From Fuerstiella sp. (GTDB lineage Bacteria > Planctomycetota > Planctomycetia > Planctomycetales > Planctomycetaceae): a DNA stretch of 64,000 bases. The notes below the pieces were generated by a model. That model did no database searches. It was not told the origin of the DNA and saw nothing but the letters and a program-made list of their open reading frames with translations. The DNA lies in assembly GCA_014238335.1 (NCBI GenBank), contig JABABI010000006.1, forward strand, positions 15,246 to 79,245, given 5' to 3'. Of the stretch, positions 53,583-62,524 are shown one piece after another; position 1 is the stretch's first letter, and the number at the start of each line of letters is the position of its first letter. A program made the translations under genes and the position numbers.

Positions 53583-54851
53583 TTAGAACGTGAGGATCAC
53601 GTCGACCGCAAACATTCCCTGGCTGTAGCTGGTCGCGCTATGCGGAGCCGTGTCATATCGCCATTCCGGACGGATAATGACGTTGGCGTGAGGCCTGTAA
53701 TTGACCCCCAGAGTTGTTGCATAGTACGAATCGGAGCCGCCTGACGCCGTGGACAGACCACCGTGGCCAAAGCCGCCATCTGACTTCCACCATTCGAAGC
53801 GAGCACCAAGCCCCAGGCTGTCACTGACTGAGTACAACAGATACTGATTGATACCGACATCGCTTCTCTGCACCCCGGCCAGTGAGAAGCTGACAAGGTC
53901 ACTCTGAATCACATAATTCAGACTGTCTGTCAGTGACACATCCAGCACTGTGCTGTGTGAGTATCCGTCGCCGTTGGCACCCATGTCGCCAGCAGTCAGG
54001 ATGTAGGTGAATGTCGCGTTGTCGCTGACTGACGTACTGAATCCGCCAAGGAAGTTGCTGCCGCCACCAAACTGGTCAAAGCCCGTGTCCCACCCCAGCG
54101 TCCAGCCTGCGTAAACCGTAACGTCGTCACCCGCCGCATATGTGGCCAGCACTCCGGTGTGAGTGAACGCCTCACTGTTGAACATCGTCATGGCGTGACT
54201 GTAGAAGAAGTTATCGGGTGCGGTGACGACTTCATATCCCAGCAGCGTGTAGAAGTGACCGGCCTTGACGGACCAGTCGCCTTTGGCAACCTCGGCATAC
54301 AACTGAGGCATAGCCCAGCCGTATCCGCCGCCTGTGTCCCAGCCATTGCCGAAGTCCCATCGGCCCGCGTTATTCCCGAATGCCTGCGTGTCGCCGGCGT
54401 CGATTCCGTACATCATGTCCGCACGGAAACCCCAGTCCATACCGCAGCTGCCATCGGCTACCTTCTCAGCGTACAGCCATGCCTGATTCGTGTTGAAGCT
54501 GTTGGGCTGATTATTAAACATGCCGGTACTGGCACTGCTGTATCCCTGCTGCCACCAACCACCGAAATCAATACCATCATCGCACTGGTCGATCTTCCAC
54601 GCATCGCCGAGACAGCATTTGCCGCCGCAACCTTCGCCGCAACCTTCGCCGCAGCACTCAGACGTGGTGCCGTTGCAGAGTTGCGTGGTAAAACTGGAAC
54701 CGATACTGCTGAAGACGTAATCGCAGTCGGTAACGTTGTACACCATACCTTGTCGCTGCTGACCATAGCCGTCTGCTGCAGACGCGGCATTCAGACCAAC
54801 GACAGACAAAATTGCCATACTGGCAACTGCCAAACAGTGTTTCCCGGGCAT
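53583..54851 (-). CDS. Outer-membrane beta-barrel porin (BBP2/OmpL-like) with Cys-rich insert
   Basis: A 422-residue porin-like protein; AAGGAGAG lies 5 bases before the ATG at 54851. Signal peptide to about residue 27 (SVVGLNAASAAD). Alternating beta strands rich in Tyr, Trp and Gly (AEVAKGDWSVKAGHFYTLLGYEVV, VTVYAGWTLGWDTGFDQFGGGSNF) end in a terminal Phe (VDVILTF), as in outer-membrane barrels. FYTLLGYEV is typical of the BBP2 group. The N-terminal segment 66-80 (CCGEGCGEGCGGKCC) is strikingly cysteine-rich, from a short DNA repeat. Hairpins lie in its leader and a terminator follows. Confidence 0.85.
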   Translation of the reverse strand: MPGKHCLAVASMAILSVVGLNAASAADGYGQQRQGMVYNVTDCDYVFSSIGSSFTTQLCNGTTSECCGEGCGEGCGGKCCLGDAWKIDQCDDGIDFGGWWQQGYSSASTGMFNNQPNSFNTNQAWLYAEKVADGSCGMDWGFRADMMYGIDAGDTQAFGNNAGRWDFGNGWDTGGGYGWAMPQLYAEVAKGDWSVKAGHFYTLLGYEVVTAPDNFFYSHAMTMFNSEAFTHTGVLATYAAGDDVTVYAGWTLGWDTGFDQFGGGSNFLGGFSTSVSDNATFTYILTAGDMGANGDGYSHSTVLDVSLTDSLNYVIQSDLVSFSLAGVQRSDVGINQYLLYSVSDSLGLGARFEWWKSDGGFGHGGLSTASGGSDSYYATTLGVNYRPHANVIIRPEWRYDTAPHSATSYSQGMFAVDVILTF

Positions 54852-54894
54852 TAGGCTCTCCTTATCACTTCCGTTGTTGTGTTCGATTCCTTTG

Positions 54895-54962
54895 ACCCGG
54901 ACCGCTCCATGAGTCCGGGTGAAGTAACGGCTTATGCGGCTCCTCGCCCACATAAGCCGTTA
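54895..54962 (-). promoter_or_regulatory. Two hairpins in the porin gene leader
   Basis: 54895-54920 pairs ACCCGGAC with GTCCGGGT over 8 bp. 54925-54962 pairs TAACGGCTTATG with CATAAGCCGTTA over 12 bp. They lie 44-111 bases before the porin start, on its coding strand, and could regulate or stabilise the mRNA. Confidence 0.45.
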
Positions 54963-55191
54963 AACAGCTGGGAGTGGTCTGATTGGGACCTCACCGCAGT
55001 GCTTCTTCAATTTCGACGGGAAGATCCTGTCTTCTTTACGCAGAGCCTGTCTGCCCGTCGTACCCGAATGGGCAGCAATACCCGAACGACTGGTTTTGTT
55101 GTGCCTCCCGGCATGTCCGGCTCGACCCGATGCCCAAATCGACCCCGCTCAGTGCCGCCATATGGGGCAACAGGAGCTTCTCAGAGGTGTA

Positions 55192-55701
55192 TTAAACTGA
55201 ACTGAGCAGTCCGGAATCGCTAATTGGGAGCAGTGTTTTCTCAGTCGAAAGCACCCACGTTCCGGGCACGATTAAATCAACCCACGTCAGACTGTGATGC
55301 AGACTGATCGCGACAGCGTCCAGGTGCGCGCGATCTGAGCAGGTGTGAACGTCTGCAACGACGCAGATCGCTGCCCCAGACTGGCGGCGGCACGTACTGT
55401 CGTGTCGACGCAGAAGTCAGTGGCCCAGCCGGCAATCGGAAGTTCTGTGACATCGTACTGCTTCAGCACAGACGGCCGGTGTGAATCGCAAAAGAAATCG
55501 CAGGCTGTCTTTGACACCACCAGGGGCTGTTTGGCGCAAATCCGTCATCGGCCGAACCCCACAATGTTGAAGGAAGATCACGATGTCACCAGCCGAACGC
55601 AATTCTCGCGACCGCTGATTAATCCGATGCACCACGACATCGACGTCCTTCGGCAGTGCTTCGCTCGTTAACATTCCCTCCTGCATATCAATGACAAGCA
55701 T
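55192..55701 (-). pseudogene. Frameshifted isochorismatase-like cysteine hydrolase
   Basis: Three frames together make one isochorismatase-family hydrolase. Frame one (from 55701): MLVIDMQEGMLTSEALP to FLQHCGVRPMTDLRQTAPG, with the catalytic Asp in IDMQ. Frame two: VVSKTACDFFCDS, ELPIAGWATDFCVDTTVRAAASLG, holding the catalytic Lys and Cys. Frame three: VVADVHTCSDRAHLDAV, HHSLTWVDLIVPGTWVL, ending at 55192. Junctions are near 55530 (with loss of about 15-20 codons) and 55365. Two frameshifts and a deletion make this inactive unless sequencing errors are involved. Confidence 0.8.
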
Positions 55702-55846
55702 CGCCCTCACAACAATCTCCTGTTTGTTACGCACTCGCAGTCAAACAGCAAACAGCACGACAACCGTTTTCTGTGGCAATCCAACCAAAGCAGACCCTAT
55801 GTTCCAATGCGGGAAAAGCCAGGATGGTACGAACGTGGAAGATGCT

Positions 55847-56887
55847 TCATTGTCCCCGTACGCGGCCACTGAGCTTGAAAACAACAGGCCGCAGGCGAAT
55901 ATTACGATACTTCACGGCCGTGTGATCGCCCTGCAAAAAAATTGGCCCTGGAAGTGAATCGTGGGCCTGAATGCCACCTCCTGTGCAACCTTCCAGGAGC
56001 TGGTTATCGATTACTGTCTGTCCATTCAATACGGCCGTAATGTGTCGATCGACCAATGTCAGGACATAGGTATTCCACTCGCCACCGGCGTTGGCGACGT
56101 TCCTTGACGGCTTAATCCTGCCGAAGATGGCTCCCGGCCCATGAATTCCCTGCATCCGGCTGTCGCGGTCCACGACCTGAGCCTCATACATGCCTCGCAG
56201 GTAGATGCCACTGTTACCGTTCACGGACACGTTGTAATCGAGCGTCAATTCAAAATCGGTGAACGATCTTTCGGTGATCAGGTTTCCAAAGTCTCCGTAC
56301 GCCGCAAAATCCTGTTTCGGAGTTGCGTTGACAAGAATCCCATCCTGAACGCTCCAGCCGTTCTTCTTCTTCGGATTCGACAGCTTCCAGCCCGCCAGAT
56401 CTTTGCCGTTCAACAGTGATATCGCGTCGCCAAAGACGACGAAGCGCAAGTCCGGTCTGGCGGGCGATGGGGGGATTCGTTTGCCGTTCAGAACAATCTG
56501 TTCCGGACGTGCCTCGTCATTCTGCGCCGTTACCTGTTCAAACGTCAGCCGCAGTTCGCCATCCTTCAACACACCCCGAAAGGGGCCCACCACGTTTTTG
56601 ACAGTCCCTTCTCCGTACGGTCGCCAGGAAACCTTGCGTACAAACGTGAGCGTGCCACTGTCCACTCGCAGTGAGTTCACTGGTTTCGCGCTGCCTACGC
56701 TCCACAGCATCGAACCGACGAACTGCGAGTCTGACTTGTCCAGCTTTAGCCATGCCGGATTGCCGTCCGGCAAAACGAACGCCCAGGCACCTTCTAATTC
56801 CGACGCGTGGATTTCCGCCGGAAACTTCATCGTGCAGAACGACAGGGCTGTCAGAACTGCCAGTCGAAACGTTGAAGGAATGCTCAT
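55847..56887 (-). CDS. DUF1080 (3-keto-disaccharide hydrolase-like) exported protein
   Basis: A 346-residue protein with a signal peptide (FRLAVLTALSFCTMKFPAEIHASE). Residues about 30-140 form a beta-rich domain of unknown type (WLKLDKSDSQFVGSMLWSVG). The DUF1080 jelly-roll follows: LLNGKDLAGWKLSNPKKKN, ITERSFTDFELTLDYNVSVNGNSGIYLRGMYE and HGPGAIFGRIKPSRN, all family signatures. It starts 14 bases after the PhyH stop, so both are likely in one transcript. Relatives cleave 3-keto-glycosides; the substrate here is unknown. Confidence 0.9.
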   Translation of the reverse strand: MSIPSTFRLAVLTALSFCTMKFPAEIHASELEGAWAFVLPDGNPAWLKLDKSDSQFVGSMLWSVGSAKPVNSLRVDSGTLTFVRKVSWRPYGEGTVKNVVGPFRGVLKDGELRLTFEQVTAQNDEARPEQIVLNGKRIPPSPARPDLRFVVFGDAISLLNGKDLAGWKLSNPKKKNGWSVQDGILVNATPKQDFAAYGDFGNLITERSFTDFELTLDYNVSVNGNSGIYLRGMYEAQVVDRDSRMQGIHGPGAIFGRIKPSRNVANAGGEWNTYVLTLVDRHITAVLNGQTVIDNQLLEGCTGGGIQAHDSLPGPIFLQGDHTAVKYRNIRLRPVVFKLSGRVRGQ

Positions 56888-56901
56888 GATCTGTGGGCGG
56901 T

Positions 56902-57684
56902 TTATAGCAGCAGTTCCGGTAGTTCTGATGAACGACTGTCCGGCAACGGCGGGTTATCAAGCGAACGGAAGGTGAAGACGGCAGAGTACTTTGTCTGTTC
57001 GGAGTAGTTGCGAGTCGCGGAATGAAAACAGCGCGCGTGAAAGAACAACGCATCACCAGCGTTCAACTCAGCTGTCACGGCCGTACTCAGACTTGCCTGA
57101 TTCTGCGAAACATCGTCACGAAAAAACAGTTCCTCGTCCAGTTGATCGGATCCCACTGCCATTTTGTGACTTTTCGGCAACAGGCGCAGGCAGCCGTTTG
57201 TCACCGTCTCCTCGCCAAGAGCCACCCAGACGTTGACAAGTTCGGATGTCGTAAACGACCAGTACCGAATGTCCTGATGCCATCCGGTGTCGCTGCTGTA
57301 CCTCGGATGCTTGGTCATGACGCAGTTGTGGTGCACCAACGGCATCACCACGTGCTCGCCCAGAAGTTGTCGCAGCCGATTAAGAATGAACGGTTCCTTG
57401 ACCAGACGCGCAAAAACAGGATCTCGACTGAACGCCTGCCGCAGCCGCCGAATCGTGCGGCCGCCTTCGTCGGTCAACGACTGAGGCGCACCTGGATATT
57501 GAACGTCAGCTTCGTATTCGATGTCGCCAAAGTGAGCTGCCTCGTCGCGTTCGGTGACTTGCAGTATTCGATCAACATACTCCAGCGGCACCAGATTTCG
57601 TTGAACGATGAAGCCGTCCCGTCGAAAAGTCTCAACGTCCTCGACAGCGAACTGGTCTGTGCAAACTTCCTGCTTCAACATCAT
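56902..57684 (-). CDS. Phytanoyl-CoA dioxygenase (PhyH) family protein
   Basis: A 260-residue Fe(II)/2-oxoglutarate dioxygenase-like protein from the ATG at 57684; a longer frame to 57792 was rejected. The iron triad is His136-x-Asp138 in GWHQDIRYW and His221 in RCFHSATRN, with Arg225 expected to bind 2-oxoglutarate. FRRDGFIVQRNLVPLEYVDRI is the typical N-terminal helix. Cytoplasmic, no signal peptide. It is paired with a DUF1080 gene in a probable operon. PhyH paralogues are numerous in planctomycetes; the substrate is unknown. Confidence 0.92.
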   Translation of the reverse strand: MMLKQEVCTDQFAVEDVETFRRDGFIVQRNLVPLEYVDRILQVTERDEAAHFGDIEYEADVQYPGAPQSLTDEGGRTIRRLRQAFSRDPVFARLVKEPFILNRLRQLLGEHVVMPLVHHNCVMTKHPRYSSDTGWHQDIRYWSFTTSELVNVWVALGEETVTNGCLRLLPKSHKMAVGSDQLDEELFFRDDVSQNQASLSTAVTAELNAGDALFFHARCFHSATRNYSEQTKYSAVFTFRSLDNPPLPDSRSSELPELLL

Positions 57685-58138
57685 AGAAAATTTCAACGTC
57701 AGGGAAACTCGGCGAGCCTGAGACACTCTCAAAAACTCTGCGAAGAAAGGCCGCCGGCACGCTCCACCTGACATCGCCACGACACGGAGCATTCACTTTC
57801 CTGCTTCAAACTCGACTCGTCACTCAGAGCCAAGGCTCATTGGAATTAACGAAGGCGACCAGCAGGGAATTCTGGCGCGACTGAGCAATTCTTCAATGCC
57901 TGGTTATCCAGATTCTCTGCGAATGTCGCGGATGTCAGCCCGATTCAGTAGTTACGAGGCGAGATCAATCGAGAGAATCAGCGAATTGAGATGATCTACG
58001 TTGCCTGATTCTTCGTTGACGTGCCCAAATCTGCGATTCTCGCCTCGATTGGATTCCGCCGAAAATTTCGTAAACTTGATAAACGTGAATGGCTGTTATT
58101 CGATCGCAACTGTAGTCCTCACCTGATGGAGTTACCCG
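57685..58138. other. Intergenic region without recognised gene
   Basis: 454 bases between the divergent PhyH and SPFH genes, without supported ORF, repeat or RNA. It must hold the promoters for both. Confidence 0.45.
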
Positions 58139-59251
58139 ATGGGGTTGTTTGAAAAGCTTCGTAACGAACTGATTGATATCATCGAGTGGGTCGATGATTC
58201 TCGCCACACGCTGGTCTGGCGATTTCCCCGCTACCAGAATGAAATCAAGAACGGCGCCCAGCTGATCGTCAGACCAGGCCAGACAGCCGTCTTTATACAT
58301 CGCGGACAGATCGCAGACATATTCGAGCCCGGACATTACGAGCTGAAGACCGACAACCTGCCACTGCTGAGTACGATTGCGGGCTGGAAATACGGCTTCA
58401 ACAGTCCGTTCAAGGCTGAGGTCTACTTCGTCAGTACCAAGCAGATCACAGATCTGAAGTGGGGCACTCCGAATCCCATCATGCTGCGGGATCCGGAGTT
58501 CGGCCCCATTCGCATTCGTGCATTTGGCTCGTATTCGATGAAGGCCGTTGAACCACGGGCCCTGCTGCAGGAATTAGTCGGCACAGACAAGGTTGTCGAT
58601 GCCGAGGAGGTGACCGAACTGCTGCGTTCCATCATCATTAGTACGTTTGCCGACATGCTCGGAGAATCCAATGTCGCGGCCCTTGACCTGGCAAGTAAGT
58701 ATCTGGAGTTCGGGGAGACGTTGCGAGTTGCAGTTCAGGAGCGGATTGACGACGAATACGGTCTGGAAATTCCACAGCTGTTGATCGTCAACATTTCACT
58801 GCCCGAAGCCGTTGAAAAGGCGATGGACACCCGCACCAGTATGGGTGTGATCGGCGACATGAACTCGTTCCAGCAATACCAGATGGGGCAAGCCATGACC
58901 GCTGCGGCTGAAAATCCCTCCGGCGGTGGCGCCGCAGAAGGCATGGGCCTGGGAATGGGGTTCGCGATGGCCGGCCGCATGATGCAGCCGGGTGCCATGG
59001 GCGGTGCCCCGGGTGCAGCGCCACCTCCTCCTCCGCCGGCGGCTCAGTGGCATGTGGCCGTCAATGGTCAGACTCAGGGGCCGTACGGCCTGCCACAGTT
59101 GGCTGCAGGAATCTCAGCCGGCGAAGTCACGCCCGAAACGCTCGTCTGGGCGGACGGTATGTCCACCTGGACTGCTGCGGGCCAGGTACCACAACTCAGC
59201 GGTTCCTTTGGCCCTCCTCCTCCTCCGCCACCACCACCTCCCGTGCCATAA
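58139..59251 (+). CDS. SPFH domain protein with C-terminal GYF_2 domain
   Basis: A 370-residue protein with GGAG 8 bases before the ATG. Residues about 1-245 form an SPFH/band-7-like domain of the YdjI (virion-core-like) type, seen in IIEWVDDSRHTLVWRFPRYQNEIKNGAQLIVRPGQTAVF. A Gly/Met-rich linker and a Pro run follow, then a GYF_2 domain at about 304-355 (WHVAVNGQTQGPYGLPQL to MSTWTAAGQVP) and a polyproline tail. SPFH proteins scaffold membrane microdomains; GYF_2 binds proline-rich peptides. It is 91 bases before a zinc-ribbon membrane protein gene, like ydjG/ydjI in Bacillus. Confidence 0.92.
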   Translation: MGLFEKLRNELIDIIEWVDDSRHTLVWRFPRYQNEIKNGAQLIVRPGQTAVFIHRGQIADIFEPGHYELKTDNLPLLSTIAGWKYGFNSPFKAEVYFVSTKQITDLKWGTPNPIMLRDPEFGPIRIRAFGSYSMKAVEPRALLQELVGTDKVVDAEEVTELLRSIIISTFADMLGESNVAALDLASKYLEFGETLRVAVQERIDDEYGLEIPQLLIVNISLPEAVEKAMDTRTSMGVIGDMNSFQQYQMGQAMTAAAENPSGGGAAEGMGLGMGFAMAGRMMQPGAMGGAPGAAPPPPPPAAQWHVAVNGQTQGPYGLPQLAAGISAGEVTPETLVWADGMSTWTAAGQVPQLSGSFGPPPPPPPPPPVP

Positions 59252-59342
59252 GCGATTTACGGACAGACTTCCCTGGTTCACGTGATGCTGCGACAGCAGG
59301 CGTCAGCCAGGCTTCGGGTGACATGTGAGGGTTAACTCTGAG

Positions 59343-60590
59343 ATGGCAAAAGTCCCGTCAGATGACCAGGTTCCTCCGGCACTGCCCGCAGGGGCTACTG
59401 ACGACTCAGGTGGTAACTCCGATCGGGGTCAGAATGCCTCAGCCACAGGTTCCGCAGGGCAGACGTTTGATGCAGGAGAAGGCCGCATTTTTCCGTGCGA
59501 TGGTTGTGGCGCGGACCTTGAGTTCAGAATTGGAGATCAGGTTCTGGCCTGCCAGTTCTGTGGTCATGTCAAACAGATCGAATTTGAAAGCGATGCCGCA
59601 GTCACTGAGCAGGATTTTCATTCCATGCTGGAGAAGCTCCGGCATTGGCGTGAGCAGAGTGCACAGAAGAAAATCGACGCCGGCGATGAAGAACATGCGG
59701 GCGTCAGCACCAGCCGAAACGAACTGCGGTGCGATTCCTGCGGCGGCAATGTCGAATTTATCGGCACGCTGACCAGCACTCACTGCCCTTACTGCGGCTC
59801 CCCCGTTCAGCTGGAAAATGCACACAAATGCGAAGAGAACCGCATTCCCGTAGACGGCGTTCTTCCTTTTCAAATCGAACGTCAGCAGGCGCAGACGAAC
59901 CTGCAGCAGTGGGTCGATTCACGGTGGTTTGCTCCTAATAGCTTTCGAAGACAGGGTGCCGAGGGAAAATTCAACGGTGTCTATCTGTCATACTTCACTG
60001 TCGATTCTATGACGTTTACGGCCTACACGGGACAGCGTGGAGAACATTACTGGGTCACGGTCGGTTCGGGCAAGAACGAGCGACGGGAAATGAGAACGCG
60101 GTGGTATCCGGCCAGCGGTCGGTTTCAACGTTTCTTTGACGACATCGTCGTCCTGGCGAATACGGGTCTGAATCGCAAATTCATGCTGGCACTGGAACCA
60201 TGGCCACTGGCGAAGGTTGTTTCATTTAACCAGCAGATGCTGGCCGGACACCTGGCTCGAACGTACGACATCGAACTGGATGATTGTTTTGAGGAAGCGA
60301 AGTCCCGAATTGACGAAGTGATTCAGTCGGACGTGCGACAGCGTATTGGGGGAGACACTCAACGTGTCCACTCGGTCAACAGCCGCTACGAAGCGATCAC
60401 TTACAAGCACCTGCTGTTGCCCGTCTGGTTGCTGGCATACAGTTACAGTGATAAGACGTATCAAGTATTCATCAACGCTGCCACAGGCGAAGTTCAGGGC
60501 GAACGTCCGTACAGTGTCTGGAAGATCCTGTTCGCTGTGCTTCTGGGACTGAGTGTTGCCGGAGTGATCGCAGCCTTATCGCAGCAATAG
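59343..60590 (+). CDS. Double zinc-ribbon, C-terminal membrane-anchored protein
   Basis: A 415-residue protein from the ATG at 59343. Two zinc ribbons are visible: Cys52, Cys55, Cys69 and Cys72 (CDGCG and CQFCG), and CDSCG..CPYCG at about 130-155. A middle domain of about 200 residues (FNGVYLSYFTVDSMTFTAYTG) is followed by one membrane helix near the C terminus (WKILFAVLLGLSVAGVIAAL). The order matches YdjG-like TFIIB-type ribbon proteins that pair with SPFH proteins. Probably membrane-tethered with a cytoplasmic bulk; partner of the SPFH-GYF protein by inference. Confidence 0.85.
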   Translation: MAKVPSDDQVPPALPAGATDDSGGNSDRGQNASATGSAGQTFDAGEGRIFPCDGCGADLEFRIGDQVLACQFCGHVKQIEFESDAAVTEQDFHSMLEKLRHWREQSAQKKIDAGDEEHAGVSTSRNELRCDSCGGNVEFIGTLTSTHCPYCGSPVQLENAHKCEENRIPVDGVLPFQIERQQAQTNLQQWVDSRWFAPNSFRRQGAEGKFNGVYLSYFTVDSMTFTAYTGQRGEHYWVTVGSGKNERREMRTRWYPASGRFQRFFDDIVVLANTGLNRKFMLALEPWPLAKVVSFNQQMLAGHLARTYDIELDDCFEEAKSRIDEVIQSDVRQRIGGDTQRVHSVNSRYEAITYKHLLLPVWLLAYSYSDKTYQVFINAATGEVQGERPYSVWKILFAVLLGLSVAGVIAALSQQ

Positions 60591-60610
60591 AGCAGCCAAT
60601 ACAGGGGCCC

Positions 60611-60796
60611 ATGCCTCGGAAGCGTTCTGCAGAAAGCACGGTGTCTGACTCAGAGTGTCACGACGTCGTGGGGCAGGACTTGAATCCCGTCAGGCAGACG
60701 GTGATTCTCGAACAAATTTCGGAAGAGCCAATCCACGACCGAATGAAATATCTGTTTGAATCGTTCAAACTGTACTCACTTCTGGATGCAGATTAA
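60611..60796 (+). CDS. Small acidic protein (61 aa), operon-linked candidate
   Basis: A 61-residue ORF starting 20 bases after the zinc-ribbon gene stop. Acidic in its second half (VILEQISEEPIHDRMKYLFESFKLYSLLDAD), predicted helical, no membrane helix and no domain I know. There is no strong ribosome site. Position and strand suggest it closes the SPFH/zinc-ribbon operon, but it may be chance. Confidence 0.4.
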   Translation: MPRKRSAESTVSDSECHDVVGQDLNPVRQTVILEQISEEPIHDRMKYLFESFKLYSLLDAD

Positions 60797-61261
60797 ATCC
60801 CGTTCTGCGATGTGAAAGTCTCTGAGTCAAGCAGGGTCAGAAGACGGAAACGGCCGTAATCGAGCACAGCGAGGGCGGTCAATCAACGGTCACACTGACG
60901 CTGATCAATGGGGACTGGAAGTTCGCCCAAACGGACATCGACTGAAAATCAACTGGGTTACCGGAAAGCATCTCTGTGGAATCAGGTGAGACTCCGCAAC
61001 CCGCCGCAGTGGGGACTTCAACACGGCACTCACACTCGAGTCAGGAAGCAGACATCTTTGTCTGACAGAAAGCGAAAATAAGATGAGATCATTTGACATA
61101 TCGCACCCTGAAACCGAGGGCGAATGCATGACTGTGTCCGACAGGTCTTGTGACGTTGTTGATTTTGGGGAGTCCGAGCGGCAACATGCGTGACTGACAC
61201 GAACACACATGCAGCCGCTGAGTCCCCGAAAAACTGCACCAACTGCCGGAATACGAAGGAC
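60797..61261. other. Intergenic region without recognised gene
   Basis: 465 bases on which I found no repeat, hairpin or supported ORF. Presumed to hold the promoter of the downstream hydrolase gene. Confidence 0.4.
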
Positions 61262-62419
61262 ATGACAACAACAATAATAAATTGTTCGGTAACACTGGTC
61301 TGTCTCTGGTTGATCTCAAGCACACCGGGGCAGGACAATCCAGCGCAGCCTTTCGCTGAGTTTCCCGATCCGGTGGCTGGCTATCTGAAACGAATCCATT
61401 CCGACAGAAGAACCCCAAGCGGAGCATTGGCATTTCGAACGGACTATCCGGGTGGTTTTGAAGCGTGGCAAAGCAACGCTCGAAAGAAATTGACGGACTT
61501 GCTGGGCCTGGATCGCATGCTACGTGAACTGGGCGACCATCATCCATCTGTGCGTCTGGAGGATCCGATCGGAGAAGATGGCTATCAGCGTCAGCTTGGA
61601 AGAATCGAAACGGAGCCAGGTGTCACCATTCCATTTTGGCTGCTGTCACCACTGCACAAATCAACATCTTTGCAACCGCTGGCGATCTGTGCTCATGGAC
61701 ACGACAGCGATGGCTGGAATACCTATGCGGGGGTGTATCGTGATAACAAGCATCGCGACAGCACTCGTGCGAAAGATGGAGACGTGGGCGTGCAGGCCGT
61801 GAAACGGGGATTCGTGACGCTTGTCCCGGCCACCCGTGGACTGGCCGCCGCAGCATCTATTCCGGACCTCAAAGGCAGACACGGCAGGCGGGACTGTCGA
61901 GCTCAGCTGATACACTGCCTGCTGACCGGTCGCACAGCCGTCGGTGAACGGGTCTGGGACACGCAGCGAATCCTGGACTGGGCACTGCAGGACCTTTCCG
62001 GTGTCGATCCGACAAAAGTCGTTTTGCTGGGTAACTCCGGGGGCGGCGTGCTGACCGTTTACGTCGCGGCCCTTGATGAACGCATCGCTGCCGCCGTGCC
62101 CAGCTGTTCATTCACATCGTACACCAGTTCCACAGGCTTTATATTTCACTGTGACTGTTGTCTGGTGCCACGTGCTCAGGTGGAACTTGCAGACATGTCG
62201 GACATTGGAGCACTGACGGCACCGCGGCCGATGCTGGCCGTTCACGGACGCATGGACGGACTGCACGCATTCCCGGACGTCGAAGCGGCCATGTCACGTG
62301 TCCAATCCATCTACACAGCGGCCGGGGCAAACAACCATTTCCATCATGAATGGGGGGCTGCCGGGCACAAGTTCTACCCTAACGTCATGTGGCCGTTCCT
62401 TGAATCGACCGTGAAATGA
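61262..62419 (+). CDS. Secreted alpha/beta hydrolase (acetylesterase/dienelactone-type)
   Basis: A 385-residue exported hydrolase starting at the ATG 61262. Hydrophobic leader at about 6-22 (INCSVTLVCLWLISSTPG). LAICAHGHDSDGWN is the oxyanion strand, LGNSGGGVL contains nucleophile Ser259, AVHGRMDGLHAF supplies Asp and GAAGHKFYP the His. Matches the acetyl-xylan esterase/abhydrolase_7-like exported group. It lies 105 bases before the P1 peptidase fusion gene on the same strand. Confidence 0.85.
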   Translation: MTTTIINCSVTLVCLWLISSTPGQDNPAQPFAEFPDPVAGYLKRIHSDRRTPSGALAFRTDYPGGFEAWQSNARKKLTDLLGLDRMLRELGDHHPSVRLEDPIGEDGYQRQLGRIETEPGVTIPFWLLSPLHKSTSLQPLAICAHGHDSDGWNTYAGVYRDNKHRDSTRAKDGDVGVQAVKRGFVTLVPATRGLAAAASIPDLKGRHGRRDCRAQLIHCLLTGRTAVGERVWDTQRILDWALQDLSGVDPTKVVLLGNSGGGVLTVYVAALDERIAAAVPSCSFTSYTSSTGFIFHCDCCLVPRAQVELADMSDIGALTAPRPMLAVHGRMDGLHAFPDVEAAMSRVQSIYTAAGANNHFHHEWGAAGHKFYPNVMWPFLESTVK

Positions 62420-62524
62420 TCGAGGGCGAGTCGTCTAACGGCAGAACAAAGCTTCAGCAGTCCTGAATACGCAAACAACGATTTCCAATACATCATACCT
62501 CTCCGTTTTAAAGGACACTGAATA

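Noticed and set aside
54631..54660. Short tandem repeat CCTTCGCCGCAA as a possible CRISPR or VNTR
   Set aside because: It is coding: the Gly-Glu-Gly-Cys repeat in the porin N terminus.
54159..54854. Plus-strand 231-codon ORF
   Set aside because: Antisense to the porin; its AATFAATFAA string is the reverse of the Cys/Gly repeat.
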